Shown here piece by piece: positions 51,616 through 61,112 of a stretch of DNA of 64,000 nucleotides. Numbering within the stretch: the first letter of the stretch is position 1; the number at the start of each line of letters is the position of its first letter. Location of the stretch: positions 434,001 through 498,000 of the forward strand of contig NZ_OY782772.1 in the NCBI RefSeq assembly GCF_963678245.1. Direction: 5' to 3'. Below the pieces are notes generated by a model. It was given only the letters and a program-made list of their open reading frames with translations, was not told the DNA's origin and did no database searches. The DNA is from an uncultured Sunxiuqinia sp. (GTDB lineage: Bacteria > Bacteroidota > Bacteroidia > Bacteroidales > Prolixibacteraceae). The position numbers and the translations under genes were made by a program.

Positions 51616-51660
51616 CTGGGGGGCGAGGGGTCGCAAGTTCAAATCTTGTCATCCCGACAT
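51616..51660 (+). repeat. right attachment site (attR)
   Basis: This is a 45-base perfect copy of the 3' half of tRNA-Pro plus three bases. It lacks the 5' half and promoter, so it is not a second tRNA gene. Confidence 0.92.
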
Positions 51661-51667
51661 AAAAAGG

Positions 51668-51710
51668 AAACCCAGCAAAAACAAATTTTTCTGTTTTTGC
51701 TGGGTTTTTC
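51668..51710 (+). terminator. terminator at the right island edge
   Basis: A perfect 15-bp stem AAACCCAGCAAAAAC/GTTTTTGCTGGGTTT is followed by TTC. It lies 8 bases past attR and is probably the original terminator of tRNA-Pro, moved away by the island. Confidence 0.82.
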
Positions 51711-51832
51711 CGTTTAGTTTGAAAAAAACACTTTTAGAAACAAGTTCGAATGATCAGTCATAATGCTCATTTTCTGATAACTATGGCTGAAATTCAAATT
51801 AATGTCTTTTTGTTTGACTTTTATGAGAACTC

Positions 51833-52015
51833 CTAGTCTGGTTCTTTAGGAATTTGCCATTCAACAACATAGTCAAATCGGTTTCCTTTGCAGTGCAATC
51901 CATCGCTTGCAGGGAAAGGTTTATACTGTTTTCTTTTTGCTTTTTTTAGATAACTGGTATCAATATGACTTTCATTAATAAACGGAACTTTGTGTGATTT
52001 AATTTTTACTTTCAT
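51833..52015 (-). CDS. small hypothetical protein
   Basis: I do not recognise this 60-residue, basic protein (IKSHKVPFINESHIDTSYLK, then KAKRKQYKPFPASDGLHCKG, ending in VEWQIPKEPD). It lies outside the island on the chromosome side, near a stretch that also shows a possible but start-less frame. It may be real; confidence is modest. Confidence 0.45.
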   Translation of the reverse strand: MKVKIKSHKVPFINESHIDTSYLKKAKRKQYKPFPASDGLHCKGNRFDYVVEWQIPKEPD

Positions 52016-52254
52016 CTTAATGAACTAAGAATAAAACGAATAACTGGCGTGATTCTTCAATGATCACAGTATAGCTTCCATTACCACGCATTAAGAAGAT
52101 CGAACCTGCAATCAAGAAATTAGAGACGTCAGAATTATAGGTATATAGTCACTATAACAAAGAATCGCTTGAATATAAATTTACGCAGTGAATTTGAAAA
52201 TGTTATGGAAATCAGTGTTGTTTTTTGGTCTGAATTGCCGTTTACGTTACAGTT

Positions 52255-52986
52255 TTATTGACTGTTCCAGCCACTTGCCAGAATATCAGCTATATGGATA
52301 GGTTTTATAGGTAGATTATTTTTTTTGATATAGCTTTCAATGTTTAATAAACAAGATGATTCAGTAGAGATAATATACTCTGCTCCGGTATTCAATGCGT
52401 GTTCAACTTTTTGTTCAGTCATAGCTGCCGAGATAGCTTTGAATTTGGTTACAAAAGTGCCACCGAAACCACAACAAGTATTTGTATCCTCCATTTCAAT
52501 CAATTCTAATCCTTTCACTTTAGAAAGCAATAAGCGAGGTTCTCTTTTTATGCCATATTCCCGAAGAGCAGTACAGGCGTCGTGATAGCATACTTTATGG
52601 TGGAAGCTTGCTCCAAAATCAATATATTTCAGCTCATTCACTAAAAAATCAGTCAGTTCAAAAAGTCGCTCTTTTAGTTTTAAATGATTTTCATAATCCG
52701 AATCCTCATTATTGAAAAGGTCGCCATAGTAATTTTTGATAAATCCGGTACACGATGCCGATGGACTAACAATAAAATGCTCGCCCGGAAAGTCTTTTAC
52801 AAACTTATGAGCAAGATTTTTAGATTCGTTCCAATATCCACTATTATAGGCTGGCTGTCCGCAACAGGTTTGCTCAGGATTGTATTCTACTGTAACTCCA
52901 GCCTTTTTTAGCAATTTGATCATGTTAAAAGCGGTTTCCGGATAAAGCTGATCAATAAAGCAGGGAACAAATAAATCTACTGTCAT
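52255..52986 (-). CDS. LutA/YkgE-type Fe-S cysteine-rich protein
   Basis: This 243-residue protein has two CCG domains: CCGQPAYNSG at about residues 41-50 and CCGFGGTF near 173, the cysteine-rich repeats that bind an iron-sulfur cluster or heterodisulfide. It matches the LutA/YkgE component of the LutABC L-lactate oxidation complex. The LutB and LutC genes are not adjacent here, which is unusual; they may lie elsewhere or the protein may work with another oxidase such as a glycolate type enzyme. Confidence 0.82.
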   Translation of the reverse strand: MTVDLFVPCFIDQLYPETAFNMIKLLKKAGVTVEYNPEQTCCGQPAYNSGYWNESKNLAHKFVKDFPGEHFIVSPSASCTGFIKNYYGDLFNNEDSDYENHLKLKERLFELTDFLVNELKYIDFGASFHHKVCYHDACTALREYGIKREPRLLLSKVKGLELIEMEDTNTCCGFGGTFVTKFKAISAAMTEQKVEHALNTGAEYIISTESSCLLNIESYIKKNNLPIKPIHIADILASGWNSQ

Positions 52987-53063
52987 GGTAATCGGTAAAA
53001 GATTTGGGCAAATATAAAGGGTTTTTGCGTTATATTGAAGAGTCTTTCAGTAATTGCGAAAGC

Positions 53064-53095
53064 AAAAAAGAGCTGTTCAACAGAACAACTCTTTT
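53064..53095 (-). terminator. terminator of tRNA-Trp
   Basis: On the minus strand the 10-bp stem AGAGTTGTTC/GAACAGCTCT (one G-T pair) with a TGTT loop is followed by TTTT. Confidence 0.72.
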
Positions 53096-53096
53096 G

Positions 53097-53169
53097 CACG
53101 GGAGGAGCGACTCGAACGCCCGACACCTGGTTTTGGAGACCAGTGCTCTACCAACTGAGCTACACCCGT
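53097..53169 (-). tRNA. tRNA-Trp (anticodon CCA)
   Basis: A 73-base cloverleaf on the minus strand: acceptor ACGGGTG/CTCCCGT (one T-T mismatch), D arm GCTCAGTTGGTAGAGC, anticodon stem CTGGT/ACCAG with loop CTCCAAA (anticodon CCA, tryptophan), and T loop TTCGAGT. The discriminator is G, as expected for tRNA-Trp. Confidence 0.93.
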
Positions 53170-53253
53170 ATTAAAATGCGACTGCAAATATAGTAATTCC
53201 TGAAAAACTACCTAGAAAAATTGAGCTGATTCGATAAAAATATTTCACCTGTA

Positions 53254-56082
53254 TTAAAGCTCTAAAATGAAATCTATTAATTTTTCATCGTGTTCGAGTT
53301 TCATTTTTTTACGAACCCGATATCGATGATTCTCAACTCCTCGAACTGATATACCTAGTAATGGAGCGATTTCTTTTGATGATAAGTTCATCCGAAGGTA
53401 AGCACACAACCGTAGATCTTTTGAGGTTAATTCAGGATGCATTTCTTTAATTTTATTCAAAAACTGTTCGTGTGCTCGTTCAAAATTCATCTCAAACACT
53501 TGCCAGTCATCATAGCTCGAAATATTTTCTTCTATTTTGCGCGAAAGCTGGTAGTAGAATTTATCGGGATATCTTGAGCCAAGTTGCTCTTTCTGCTTTG
53601 CAATAATCTGTTTAATTTCAATTAGGAATTCATTCTTTTTTATAATCGCCATGGTGGAGTTCGCCAATTCTTTGCTTTTGTGCTGTATTTCATTTCGTAA
53701 TTTCTCATTCCGAAGCTGGATAAGTTCGCGTTCTTTTTTTTGATGTTGTAAGCGCTCCTTTTTCTTTGTTTTATTAATGCTCCAACTTCGAACACCAAAC
53801 ATGAGTGCAATGAAAGTAAATAGATAACTTGCCTTAGCATAATTAGTTAAATACCAAGGTGGAGCAATTTCAATCTGAAATGAGCTGAACTGACTTTCAT
53901 TTCCCCATTGGTCAGATGCTTTTACCAACAATTCATATTCGCCGGAGGGTATTCGATCGAATGAAAAGTCTGGAATTGTTGTTTTTTTCGACCAGTTTTG
54001 ATCGAGCCCTTTTAAAAATGATTGAAAATAGATTGGCGTGTGGGTAAAGTAAGGAAAGGCATAACTGAGCTGAATATTATGGTACTTGTATTTGACGAAT
54101 ATCTTGTTTTCTGTAATTGTACCTTTTAGTGTTTGTCCTCGATTGCCGTTAAATGTTAATGATCTCAATCTGGGCTTGAATTCACTGATCATTGAACTTG
54201 AGTCAGACACGGCAGCATCCAACTGAGCAATTCCATTTTCAAGGCAAACTATCGCTTTAGTTGCTGTGAGTGGGAAAATGTTTTCAAAATCATCAATGAG
54301 TTCATTCGAAACAAACAAGGACCGAGGATAGTTCTTTATAAATTTCACAGTGTTATTGAAAATTTGGTATAAACCAATATCAGATTTTGTTATAAACCAA
54401 TAGTGGTGATCGAGCGCTGGAATAATACGCTTAGCCTGTTTGAATTCTCCCAATTGCTCATTTAGAAACTGATAAGGAATTATTGTATCAGACAAGTCAT
54501 TGTATGTGTACAGGCGTTCTTCGGTTGTGAAAACAATCCGGTTTTCAATTTTGAAAACATGAATAGAATGATCCTTTCCAAACACTGAGTTTTCTCCATA
54601 ATATTTGGATGTAATGACGCTGTCTCGCTCATCATTAAGTTGAAGTTTGAATACGCCACGGTGCATATGGCTCGCCCAAATATCACCTAAATGATCGATC
54701 TCTAGAAAGCGAATAAGATCCACAAAGTTTTTAACGATTCCATCTTGTGTAAATTTATTATTCTGCTTTTTTAGTCTTACTATGTCCGAATAGGTTGATT
54801 CAAAAAAAAGGTTCGGATTCAGTGGGTCTTGTCTGATGGTAAAAGCGCCTGATTGTCGCGATACAAACTTTTGGATGTCGTTTTTTATAATTAAAGTGCC
54901 ATCGTTGTGCCCAGCAAATAGTTGATCGTCAATTACGTTACAAAACCAGACCTGATTTTGAGATTCAGGAACAAGCTGATAATGGGCATTGGTATCATAA
55001 ATGTCTCGTTCAAATAATCCCTGATTCGTGCCCAGGTAAATTTTATCTTCGAAAATTGCAGCATCATATACAGCTCCTATCTCTGGAATTTTCTCGATAA
55101 TAAATCCAAAGTTTTGGTTCTCGGATATAAAATCAATACCGCCGTCTAGAGCCAACCATATATTGTTAAAACGATCAGTTGTAATTCCCAATACGGTGTT
55201 GTTTTGTAGTCCATTAGATGTGTTGTGTCTGTTTAGGTAATTCCCCTCCTGATCGAAAATAATAATCCCATCTAGAATTGTCCCGACGATGAGATAGCCT
55301 TTTGAAGTGATGTAGCCCCGGTTAACCTCGTTTTTTCGAAAATGTGCTGTCCATTTTTCATTCCATTGTTTTAGCTGGTTCCCGTCCCAAATAAAAATAC
55401 CATTTGATTTTGTCCCAATCATTAATTGGTCTTCTTTGTAAGGGAGCATAAATCGAGGAGTCATTCCATTAAAAACTGAACCTTCAATGATTGGAACAGT
55501 CTGGTTATTCTCAATTTTCGAGATTCCAAATTCCTCTGAAGCAAGCAAAATATCATCTCTTACGCGGTGCATGTTGTTGATAAAACCGGGACTTTCTACT
55601 TTTACTATGCTGTCGTTCGTGTAATGGAGTATGTTGGTGAATGATCTGAAATAAACTTCGTTTTCCAGAATTGAGATGTTCCAGAATTCTTCATTGTCGG
55701 TGAAGTATTGACTTGCCTGTTCGTTAAGCGAAAAATATTGCAAATGTCCAGTCAAGTCTTTTTTCCAATAACCCAGTTCCCGATACCCGCTCGTGTAGAT
55801 TGTAGAGTCAGCCGCAATTTTCACGCAGCGTAGTATCGTTTCGTTTGGTAATTTGTATAATTCCCAGTTGATACCGTCAAATTCAAGAAGACCTCGGTGG
55901 TTTGCAAAATATAATGAGCCATCAACTCCATACTCAACTGACCAATTCTGGCTTGATGCTCGATAGGTTTCTTTCGAAAAGTTTCTGATAATTGCATCTG
56001 AATTGTATGCAGATGCTCCTGTTGAGAAGCAAGAGATTAGCAAGAACAAGTTAATGGTTGATCGGAAATTAAAGTCCTTCAT
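53254..56082 (-). CDS. SusR-like sensor-regulator (beta-propeller, Y_Y_Y, LuxR HTH)
   Basis: This 942-residue regulator has a signal peptide (INLFLLISCFSTGASA), a long periplasmic region of two-component-regulator propeller repeats, a Y_Y_Y beta-sandwich (DQNWSKKTTIPDFSFDRIPS) and one transmembrane helix (YLFTFIALMFGVRSW). A coiled coil (KKKERLQHQKKERELIQLRN) and a C-terminal LuxR-type HTH (LTSKDLRLCAYLRMNLSSKE, then GISVRGVENHRYRVRKKM) complete it. It should sense an oligosaccharide in the periplasm and turn on the divergent SusC/SusD locus. There is no histidine kinase or receiver domain. I chose the ATG at 56082. Confidence 0.85.
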   Translation of the reverse strand: MKDFNFRSTINLFLLISCFSTGASAYNSDAIIRNFSKETYRASSQNWSVEYGVDGSLYFANHRGLLEFDGINWELYKLPNETILRCVKIAADSTIYTSGYRELGYWKKDLTGHLQYFSLNEQASQYFTDNEEFWNISILENEVYFRSFTNILHYTNDSIVKVESPGFINNMHRVRDDILLASEEFGISKIENNQTVPIIEGSVFNGMTPRFMLPYKEDQLMIGTKSNGIFIWDGNQLKQWNEKWTAHFRKNEVNRGYITSKGYLIVGTILDGIIIFDQEGNYLNRHNTSNGLQNNTVLGITTDRFNNIWLALDGGIDFISENQNFGFIIEKIPEIGAVYDAAIFEDKIYLGTNQGLFERDIYDTNAHYQLVPESQNQVWFCNVIDDQLFAGHNDGTLIIKNDIQKFVSRQSGAFTIRQDPLNPNLFFESTYSDIVRLKKQNNKFTQDGIVKNFVDLIRFLEIDHLGDIWASHMHRGVFKLQLNDERDSVITSKYYGENSVFGKDHSIHVFKIENRIVFTTEERLYTYNDLSDTIIPYQFLNEQLGEFKQAKRIIPALDHHYWFITKSDIGLYQIFNNTVKFIKNYPRSLFVSNELIDDFENIFPLTATKAIVCLENGIAQLDAAVSDSSSMISEFKPRLRSLTFNGNRGQTLKGTITENKIFVKYKYHNIQLSYAFPYFTHTPIYFQSFLKGLDQNWSKKTTIPDFSFDRIPSGEYELLVKASDQWGNESQFSSFQIEIAPPWYLTNYAKASYLFTFIALMFGVRSWSINKTKKKERLQHQKKERELIQLRNEKLRNEIQHKSKELANSTMAIIKKNEFLIEIKQIIAKQKEQLGSRYPDKFYYQLSRKIEENISSYDDWQVFEMNFERAHEQFLNKIKEMHPELTSKDLRLCAYLRMNLSSKEIAPLLGISVRGVENHRYRVRKKMKLEHDEKLIDFILEL

Positions 56083-56506
56083 TTTTCTATCTCCTTGGAT
56101 CATAAGCAATAACGATTATTTGATGGTCCTATTTTACCTTATCTCTGTACGAGATTATATTTATTGGGGAGTAAGTATTTCGTAACGACCAAATTTAGAA
56201 TCAATTTTCATCTTATTCTGTAATATTGAACGATATATTTTTATGAAATTATCTGTTTTTTAACATTGTTTCACAAAAACATGTTATAAAACTTATGGTT
56301 TTAAGATAAAAGAATGATAAAATCTTGTTGTCGTTAAGTGACTTGTTTGTAGGTTGTTGTGGTTTTTAAAATTTTGAAAGTGAGTTAAGAGTGAGGTTGA
56401 TAATGTCGTTCATCGTGTTGTGTGAATTAGAAGTGTATGTTAATTTTTTACTATCTGAATGTGTCGCCATACATTCGTTTTACAAACTGATTCAAAAAAG
56501 TATACT
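56083..56506. other. non-coding control region between regulator and susC
   Basis: About 420 bases separate the regulator and SusC genes. I see no RNA gene or perfect operator. The long leader would suit regulation by the divergent sensor. An AACAT...ATGTT pair lies near 56262-56285, but its relevance is not shown. Confidence 0.4.
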
Positions 56507-59500
56507 ATGAAAAAAATCGCGTTTCTTTTTTATTTCATGATATCAGTTACCATTGTTATGGCGCAACAGCAAATTGTTGTGACCGGACATGTAACTGATG
56601 ATTCGAATCTGGGACTTCCAGGTGTAACGATTATTGAAAAGGGTACAACAACCGGCACAATTACCGATACAGAGGGAAACTTTTCGATTGAGACTTCTTC
56701 GCAAGCTATCCTTACCTTTAGCTTTATTGGGTTTGAAACTCAGGAAATACCAATTCAAGGAAGGTCGTTTATAAATGTACAACTCAAGGAAGCTGTTGTT
56801 GGAGTTGATGAAGTGGTTGTAGTCGGATATGGTCAGTTAAAAGTCAAAGACCTGACTTCATCAATTTCGACAGTTAATTCGGAGGAAATCTCGAAATCGC
56901 CTTCCGGACAAGCTATGCAGACTTTACAAGGTAAAGTAGCCGGTATGCAAGTCGTTAGCAGTGGTGCTCCAGGTGCAGCTCCAACAATTAGGGTTCGTGG
57001 TATCGGATCTTATGTGGATGGGGCTTCTAAGCCTCTCTATGTCGTGGATGGTGCTTTCTTCGACGATATCGATTTTTTGAACACAGAAGACATCGAAACT
57101 ATTTCGATACTTAAAGACGCGTCAGCATCTGCTATCTATGGAGTGAGGGCAGCAAATGGTGTGGTTCTTATTGAAACTAAATCGGGAAGAGCTAATCAGA
57201 AGCCTCAAATAACCTACAATGGTTATTATGGTGTTCAAATTCCTCAAAATATTGTGAAACTGTCAAATTCCGAACAATTTGCCACTCTCGCCAGAGAGTC
57301 TGGTTCCACGTCAGAAGCAAAATCGATAGACAACGCAATGCAGCGGTATGGCAGAAGCAGGATTAACCCGAATGTGCCGGATGTGAATACCGATTGGTAC
57401 GATTTAATCTTGAGGAACGCACAAATTCAGAACCACAGTATAGGTGTTACAGGAGGAGCCGATGGGATTACCTATGCATTAGGGGTGAGTAATTTTCAAC
57501 AGGAAGGAATCCTTAAAATGAAAAATGATTACGAACGTTTTAACATTAGGACAAAATTGAATGTGGAGATAAGCGATCGATTGGATGCAGGGGTTTCAGC
57601 TCTTTTAAGCAATGCTACTAAATATCGTCCAGAAAACGGTGCTTTTGCTTCAGCATATTTTGCGGTACCCATCATGCCGGTTCTTGATGAATCAAAGACT
57701 GAGGCATACCCAAAACCTTACGCAAATGCACAAGATTTAGGATACAGAAGACCGCAAAATCCCTTTCCATTAATGGAAAATACAAGGAATAGGGATAGAA
57801 TTAGAAACACGTTAATGACTTTTGATTTAAACTACCAATTCATACCCGATAAATTGAATTTTAAAACAGCATACTCTCATAATTTTGAAACCGTCGAAAC
57901 CAGAGAAGTAAGACTTCCTTATTTTTATGGCACCGGAAACGCTTTTAGGGAAAATGCGGAATTAGTCAAAAAAAATGAAACATTTTCGGAGCAAACTTGG
58001 GACAATACGTTAACATATAATGATGATTTTGGGATGCATCATTTAACTGTTATGGGAGGAACATCCTTTCGAGACTTGTCTTATGAACAGTTAGAAGCAA
58101 AGGGGTTAAACTTTCCTAATGGTCCCGGAATTGGAGACGAATCTTATTTTTTAGATTTAGCACAAACAATCGAAACCGAAAACGTTGGCGATGATGGAAG
58201 GAGACAGTATTTCTTCTCTTATTTTGGACGTGTTTCTTATAATTACGATAACAGGTATTTATTATACGGCACTTTTCGTGCTGATGGAACTAGTAAATAC
58301 CAAGATAAATGGGGCTACTTCCCTACTCTTGGAGCTGGTTGGGTAGTTTCGGAAGAGTCCTTTATGGAAAACAATGGTATTTTTGATTTTTTTAAAATTA
58401 GAGCGAGTTGGGGGGAATTGGGTAACGCTACGGTAGCTTCAAGTGAAGGAAGCATTACTTCGGAGGAAGTGATTGCGGCCTTTGGTGACACACGATACTC
58501 GGGAATAATTACGAGTAGTGATTTTGCGGCTTTAAGTTGGGAGGTAACCGCAGAAACCAACATTGGGATTACGGCAAGATTGTTTGATAATCAATTGTCT
58601 GTCGAATCAGATTATTATATTAGAGACACCAAGGATGCAGTGATTCCTGTTTCAAGACTCTTAGTTGCAGGAGAAACCAGACAGAATGTTGGAGAGATAA
58701 GAAATTCTGGTTTTGAGATTGCATTGAATTGGAATAAGCAAGTTTCAAAAGATTTTAATTACACCATTGGAGCAAACTTTGCAACCCTAGAGAATGAAGT
58801 GTTGGATTTGGATGGACAGGAGAATTTGACGACGGGGGGAGATCTTGCGCAACGAACGGTTGTAGGTGGATCTATAAATGCTTTTTATGGACTTGAGGTC
58901 GCTGGAGTATATCAAACTCCCGAAGAGATTCAGTCAGACCCCGCTGCAGTTGCTGCCATTGCAAATGGACGGATTATAGAGCCTGGAGATTTTAAATACG
59001 TTGACTATAGTGGTGACATGCAAATAGATGCGCGAGACAGAGTAGACTTGGGCTCATATTTGCCCTCATATTCTTTTGGATTTAATTTAGGGATTAACTA
59101 TAAGGCTTTTGATTTCTCGCTTAATGCAATTGGACAAGGAGGAAATGTCATTGCGAATAAAAAGCGTTTTGATATAAGGCAAACCCCCGACCCAAATGTT
59201 GATAGGGATTTTGCTATTAATCGTTGGAATGGTCCGAATACTTCAAATACATATCCATCTGCAAGAGGGATAAGAAACTCATGGAGTAATGAATTTCTTA
59301 ACAGCTTTTTTATAGAGAAGGGGGATTTTATTCGATTACAAAATGTGACCCTAGGATATACGTTGCCTCAGTTAACAAATAAGTTTAATTCTAGTATCAG
59401 ACTTTATCTTACCGCTGAACGGCCATTAACAATTTTCAGTTACAATGGCTTTACTCCCGAAGTTGCAAATGGCAGGGATGATCAAACATATCCTATACCG

Positions 59501-59536
59501 GGGGTTTATACTTTTGGTGCAAATATTAAATTTTAA
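56507..59536 (+). CDS. SusC/RagA-type TonB-linked outer-membrane importer
   Basis: This protein of about 1009 residues has a signal peptide (MKKIAFLFYFMISVTIVMAQ), a carboxypeptidase-D-like regulatory domain (about 25-100), a TonB box region (VDEVVVVGYGQLKVKDLTSS), a plug (ALQTLQGKVAGMQV-type) and a long beta barrel ending in YTFGANIKF. It imports oligosaccharides through the outer membrane together with SusD. I chose the ATG at 56507; the longer frame from 56459 has no signal peptide. The upstream 420 bases and the divergent regulator indicate control of the locus. Confidence 0.93.
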   Translation: MKKIAFLFYFMISVTIVMAQQQIVVTGHVTDDSNLGLPGVTIIEKGTTTGTITDTEGNFSIETSSQAILTFSFIGFETQEIPIQGRSFINVQLKEAVVGVDEVVVVGYGQLKVKDLTSSISTVNSEEISKSPSGQAMQTLQGKVAGMQVVSSGAPGAAPTIRVRGIGSYVDGASKPLYVVDGAFFDDIDFLNTEDIETISILKDASASAIYGVRAANGVVLIETKSGRANQKPQITYNGYYGVQIPQNIVKLSNSEQFATLARESGSTSEAKSIDNAMQRYGRSRINPNVPDVNTDWYDLILRNAQIQNHSIGVTGGADGITYALGVSNFQQEGILKMKNDYERFNIRTKLNVEISDRLDAGVSALLSNATKYRPENGAFASAYFAVPIMPVLDESKTEAYPKPYANAQDLGYRRPQNPFPLMENTRNRDRIRNTLMTFDLNYQFIPDKLNFKTAYSHNFETVETREVRLPYFYGTGNAFRENAELVKKNETFSEQTWDNTLTYNDDFGMHHLTVMGGTSFRDLSYEQLEAKGLNFPNGPGIGDESYFLDLAQTIETENVGDDGRRQYFFSYFGRVSYNYDNRYLLYGTFRADGTSKYQDKWGYFPTLGAGWVVSEESFMENNGIFDFFKIRASWGELGNATVASSEGSITSEEVIAAFGDTRYSGIITSSDFAALSWEVTAETNIGITARLFDNQLSVESDYYIRDTKDAVIPVSRLLVAGETRQNVGEIRNSGFEIALNWNKQVSKDFNYTIGANFATLENEVLDLDGQENLTTGGDLAQRTVVGGSINAFYGLEVAGVYQTPEEIQSDPAAVAAIANGRIIEPGDFKYVDYSGDMQIDARDRVDLGSYLPSYSFGFNLGINYKAFDFSLNAIGQGGNVIANKKRFDIRQTPDPNVDRDFAINRWNGPNTSNTYPSARGIRNSWSNEFLNSFFIEKGDFIRLQNVTLGYTLPQLTNKFNSSIRLYLTAERPLTIFSYNGFTPEVANGRDDQTYPIPGVYTFGANIKF

Positions 59537-59550
59537 AAAAGAAAATAGTT

Positions 59551-61101
59551 ATGATACCTATAAAAATTAACAAATTACCTATGCTTTTAGCTATGTTAGG
59601 TATAATGCTTACAAGCTGTTCGGAACAATTGAATCAACCAGAACTAAACAATAATTTTGCCGGAGGTACTGATTTTTCAAAGACTGAAAATATGATTTTT
59701 TCGCTTATTGGAGTTTATCAGGCCGTGAATTCTAGGGGGTGGGAGCAACCCTTGGTTGTGGCTACCAGAGGAGATGATGTGAACGCTGCAGGAGATCAGC
59801 AGGGACTTAAAAACCAAGATCGATATGTCTATGATAACTCCTTTTTCGGATCTAGAACTTTATGGGAAACTTATTACACCGATATCATCAGTGCTCATAC
59901 AGGAATGGAGCAAATAGAGCGGTTTATGGAGTTGGCCGATGAAGACGGGATTGCCTTGGGAAGCCGTTATATCGCTGAAGCAAAGGTTTTGAGGTCGCTT
60001 TTGCTTTTTCAACTTTCCCAGGTCTACGGAGCCGTCTTTATTCCTGAATCTTCAAATCTTGAGGATTTGGCCGATGTAACCGAAGTGCCTAGCAAAGATG
60101 AGGTCATGCAGCATATTTCAAATCAAATGGATGAGGCCATTCCGTTTTTGCTGGATATGCGTCCAAATGAGCGTACAGATTTGCCCGGAGGTGTGACTAG
60201 ATATACGGCATTAATGATTAAGGCGGCGGCAAATCAGGAATTAGAAAATTACCAGATAGTTGCCGATGCAACAGGCCAGATTATCAGTTCGGGGAAATTT
60301 AGTTTATTTCTAGAGTTTTATGAGCTATTTAAGACACCTGGAAAGTTGAGTGATGAAAGCCTTTTTGAATTTCAGTATTCGGATTTTGGTGCTGGAGAGG
60401 GAGATCGGGTAAGTCACCTTTATGCACCATATGGTCCCAATTCCTGGACACCGACAGTAAAAGGTGCCAGCTCTGGCTGGGGCTTTTTTGAACCAAGTAT
60501 GAAATATGTCGAATTTATGTTGGATAGGGGAGAGGAAGTACGGTTGGAGACATCTGTATTTTTCAGTCAAAGAGGTATTGACAGCCTGATCGCAATTACT
60601 GATTATACCGCGGCAACACTACCAGTCTTTGTTTCTCCGACAACCAGAGATGGAGATACAAATACGGCTGATGTAAGATCAATATTTTCCAGTGGAAAAC
60701 ATTACTTACCCACCAATCAGCTGATTCCAGGACGTACCGATTATGGGAGTAACAAAAACTACATCGTTTTTCGCTATGCAGAAACACTCTTAATGCACGC
60801 GGAAGCTTTATTGCAAGGCGCCTCTAGTTCTGCTATCTCTGCAGATCAGGCCGTAAATTTAGTTAGGGAAAGAGCTGGGCTTGCTCCATTGAGTGGTGTT
60901 ACCTTGGATCAGGTAGTAGACGAAAAATACGCAGAGCTTGCCATGGAATGGGGCAAGCGGTTTTTTGATATGGTCAGGTTGGAAAGATATGATGAACTGA
61001 GTTATGAAGGTCGAATATTTACTCAGGATAAAACCTTCGTTACTTATCATCAGGATCAAATTGATGAATTTCCCATTTTGGGCGAACTAACAAATAACTA
61101 A
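59551..61101 (+). CDS. RagB/SusD family starch-binding-type lipoprotein
   Basis: This 516-residue lipoprotein has its lipobox cysteine near residue 23 (AMLGIMLTSCSEQ). It is helical with TPR-like pairs (SLIGVYQAVNSRGWEQPLVV; SRYIAEAKVLRSLLLFQLSQ) and the SusD C-terminal segment YAELAMEWGKRFFDMVRLER. SusD proteins sit on top of SusC as a lid and bind glycan. It follows SusC by 14 bases and is co-transcribed. The ligand is suggested by the next gene products only. Confidence 0.92.
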   Translation: MIPIKINKLPMLLAMLGIMLTSCSEQLNQPELNNNFAGGTDFSKTENMIFSLIGVYQAVNSRGWEQPLVVATRGDDVNAAGDQQGLKNQDRYVYDNSFFGSRTLWETYYTDIISAHTGMEQIERFMELADEDGIALGSRYIAEAKVLRSLLLFQLSQVYGAVFIPESSNLEDLADVTEVPSKDEVMQHISNQMDEAIPFLLDMRPNERTDLPGGVTRYTALMIKAAANQELENYQIVADATGQIISSGKFSLFLEFYELFKTPGKLSDESLFEFQYSDFGAGEGDRVSHLYAPYGPNSWTPTVKGASSGWGFFEPSMKYVEFMLDRGEEVRLETSVFFSQRGIDSLIAITDYTAATLPVFVSPTTRDGDTNTADVRSIFSSGKHYLPTNQLIPGRTDYGSNKNYIVFRYAETLLMHAEALLQGASSSAISADQAVNLVRERAGLAPLSGVTLDQVVDEKYAELAMEWGKRFFDMVRLERYDELSYEGRIFTQDKTFVTYHQDQIDEFPILGELTNN

Positions 61102-61112
61102 TACCTTAAAAG

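Larger units (their letters stand above)
26542..51660. mobile_element. 25 kb integrative genomic island in tRNA-Pro
   Basis: The island is bounded by a 45-bp perfect direct repeat of the tRNA-Pro 3' half (26542-26586 and 51616-51660). A tyrosine integrase gene sits about 150 bases inside the right repeat. A second 20-bp direct repeat lies inside both ends. The contents are an integrase, an HTH/excisionase-like protein, a RepA-like ATPase, a RecA-like ATPase, a DUF3871 protein and an XRE regulator around a central block of defence-type genes. The cargo is visibly more AT-rich than the flanks. I see no relaxase, coupling protein or conjugation gene, and no phage structural gene. It may therefore depend on a helper, or be a satellite-like or mobilised island. 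Confidence 0.92.

Noticed and set aside
51616-51660. Second tRNA-Pro gene
   Set aside because: Only the 3' half is present; the acceptor 5' strand, D arm and promoter are missing. It is the attR copy.
26542-51660. Prophage
   Set aside because: No capsid, portal, terminase, tail or lysis genes were seen; the contents fit an integrative island.
52016-52254. Possible small gene on the minus strand before the 60-residue protein
   Set aside because: A protein-like stretch (SNFLIAGSIFLMRGNGSYTV) exists, but it lacks a convincing start and is short; not enough to call.
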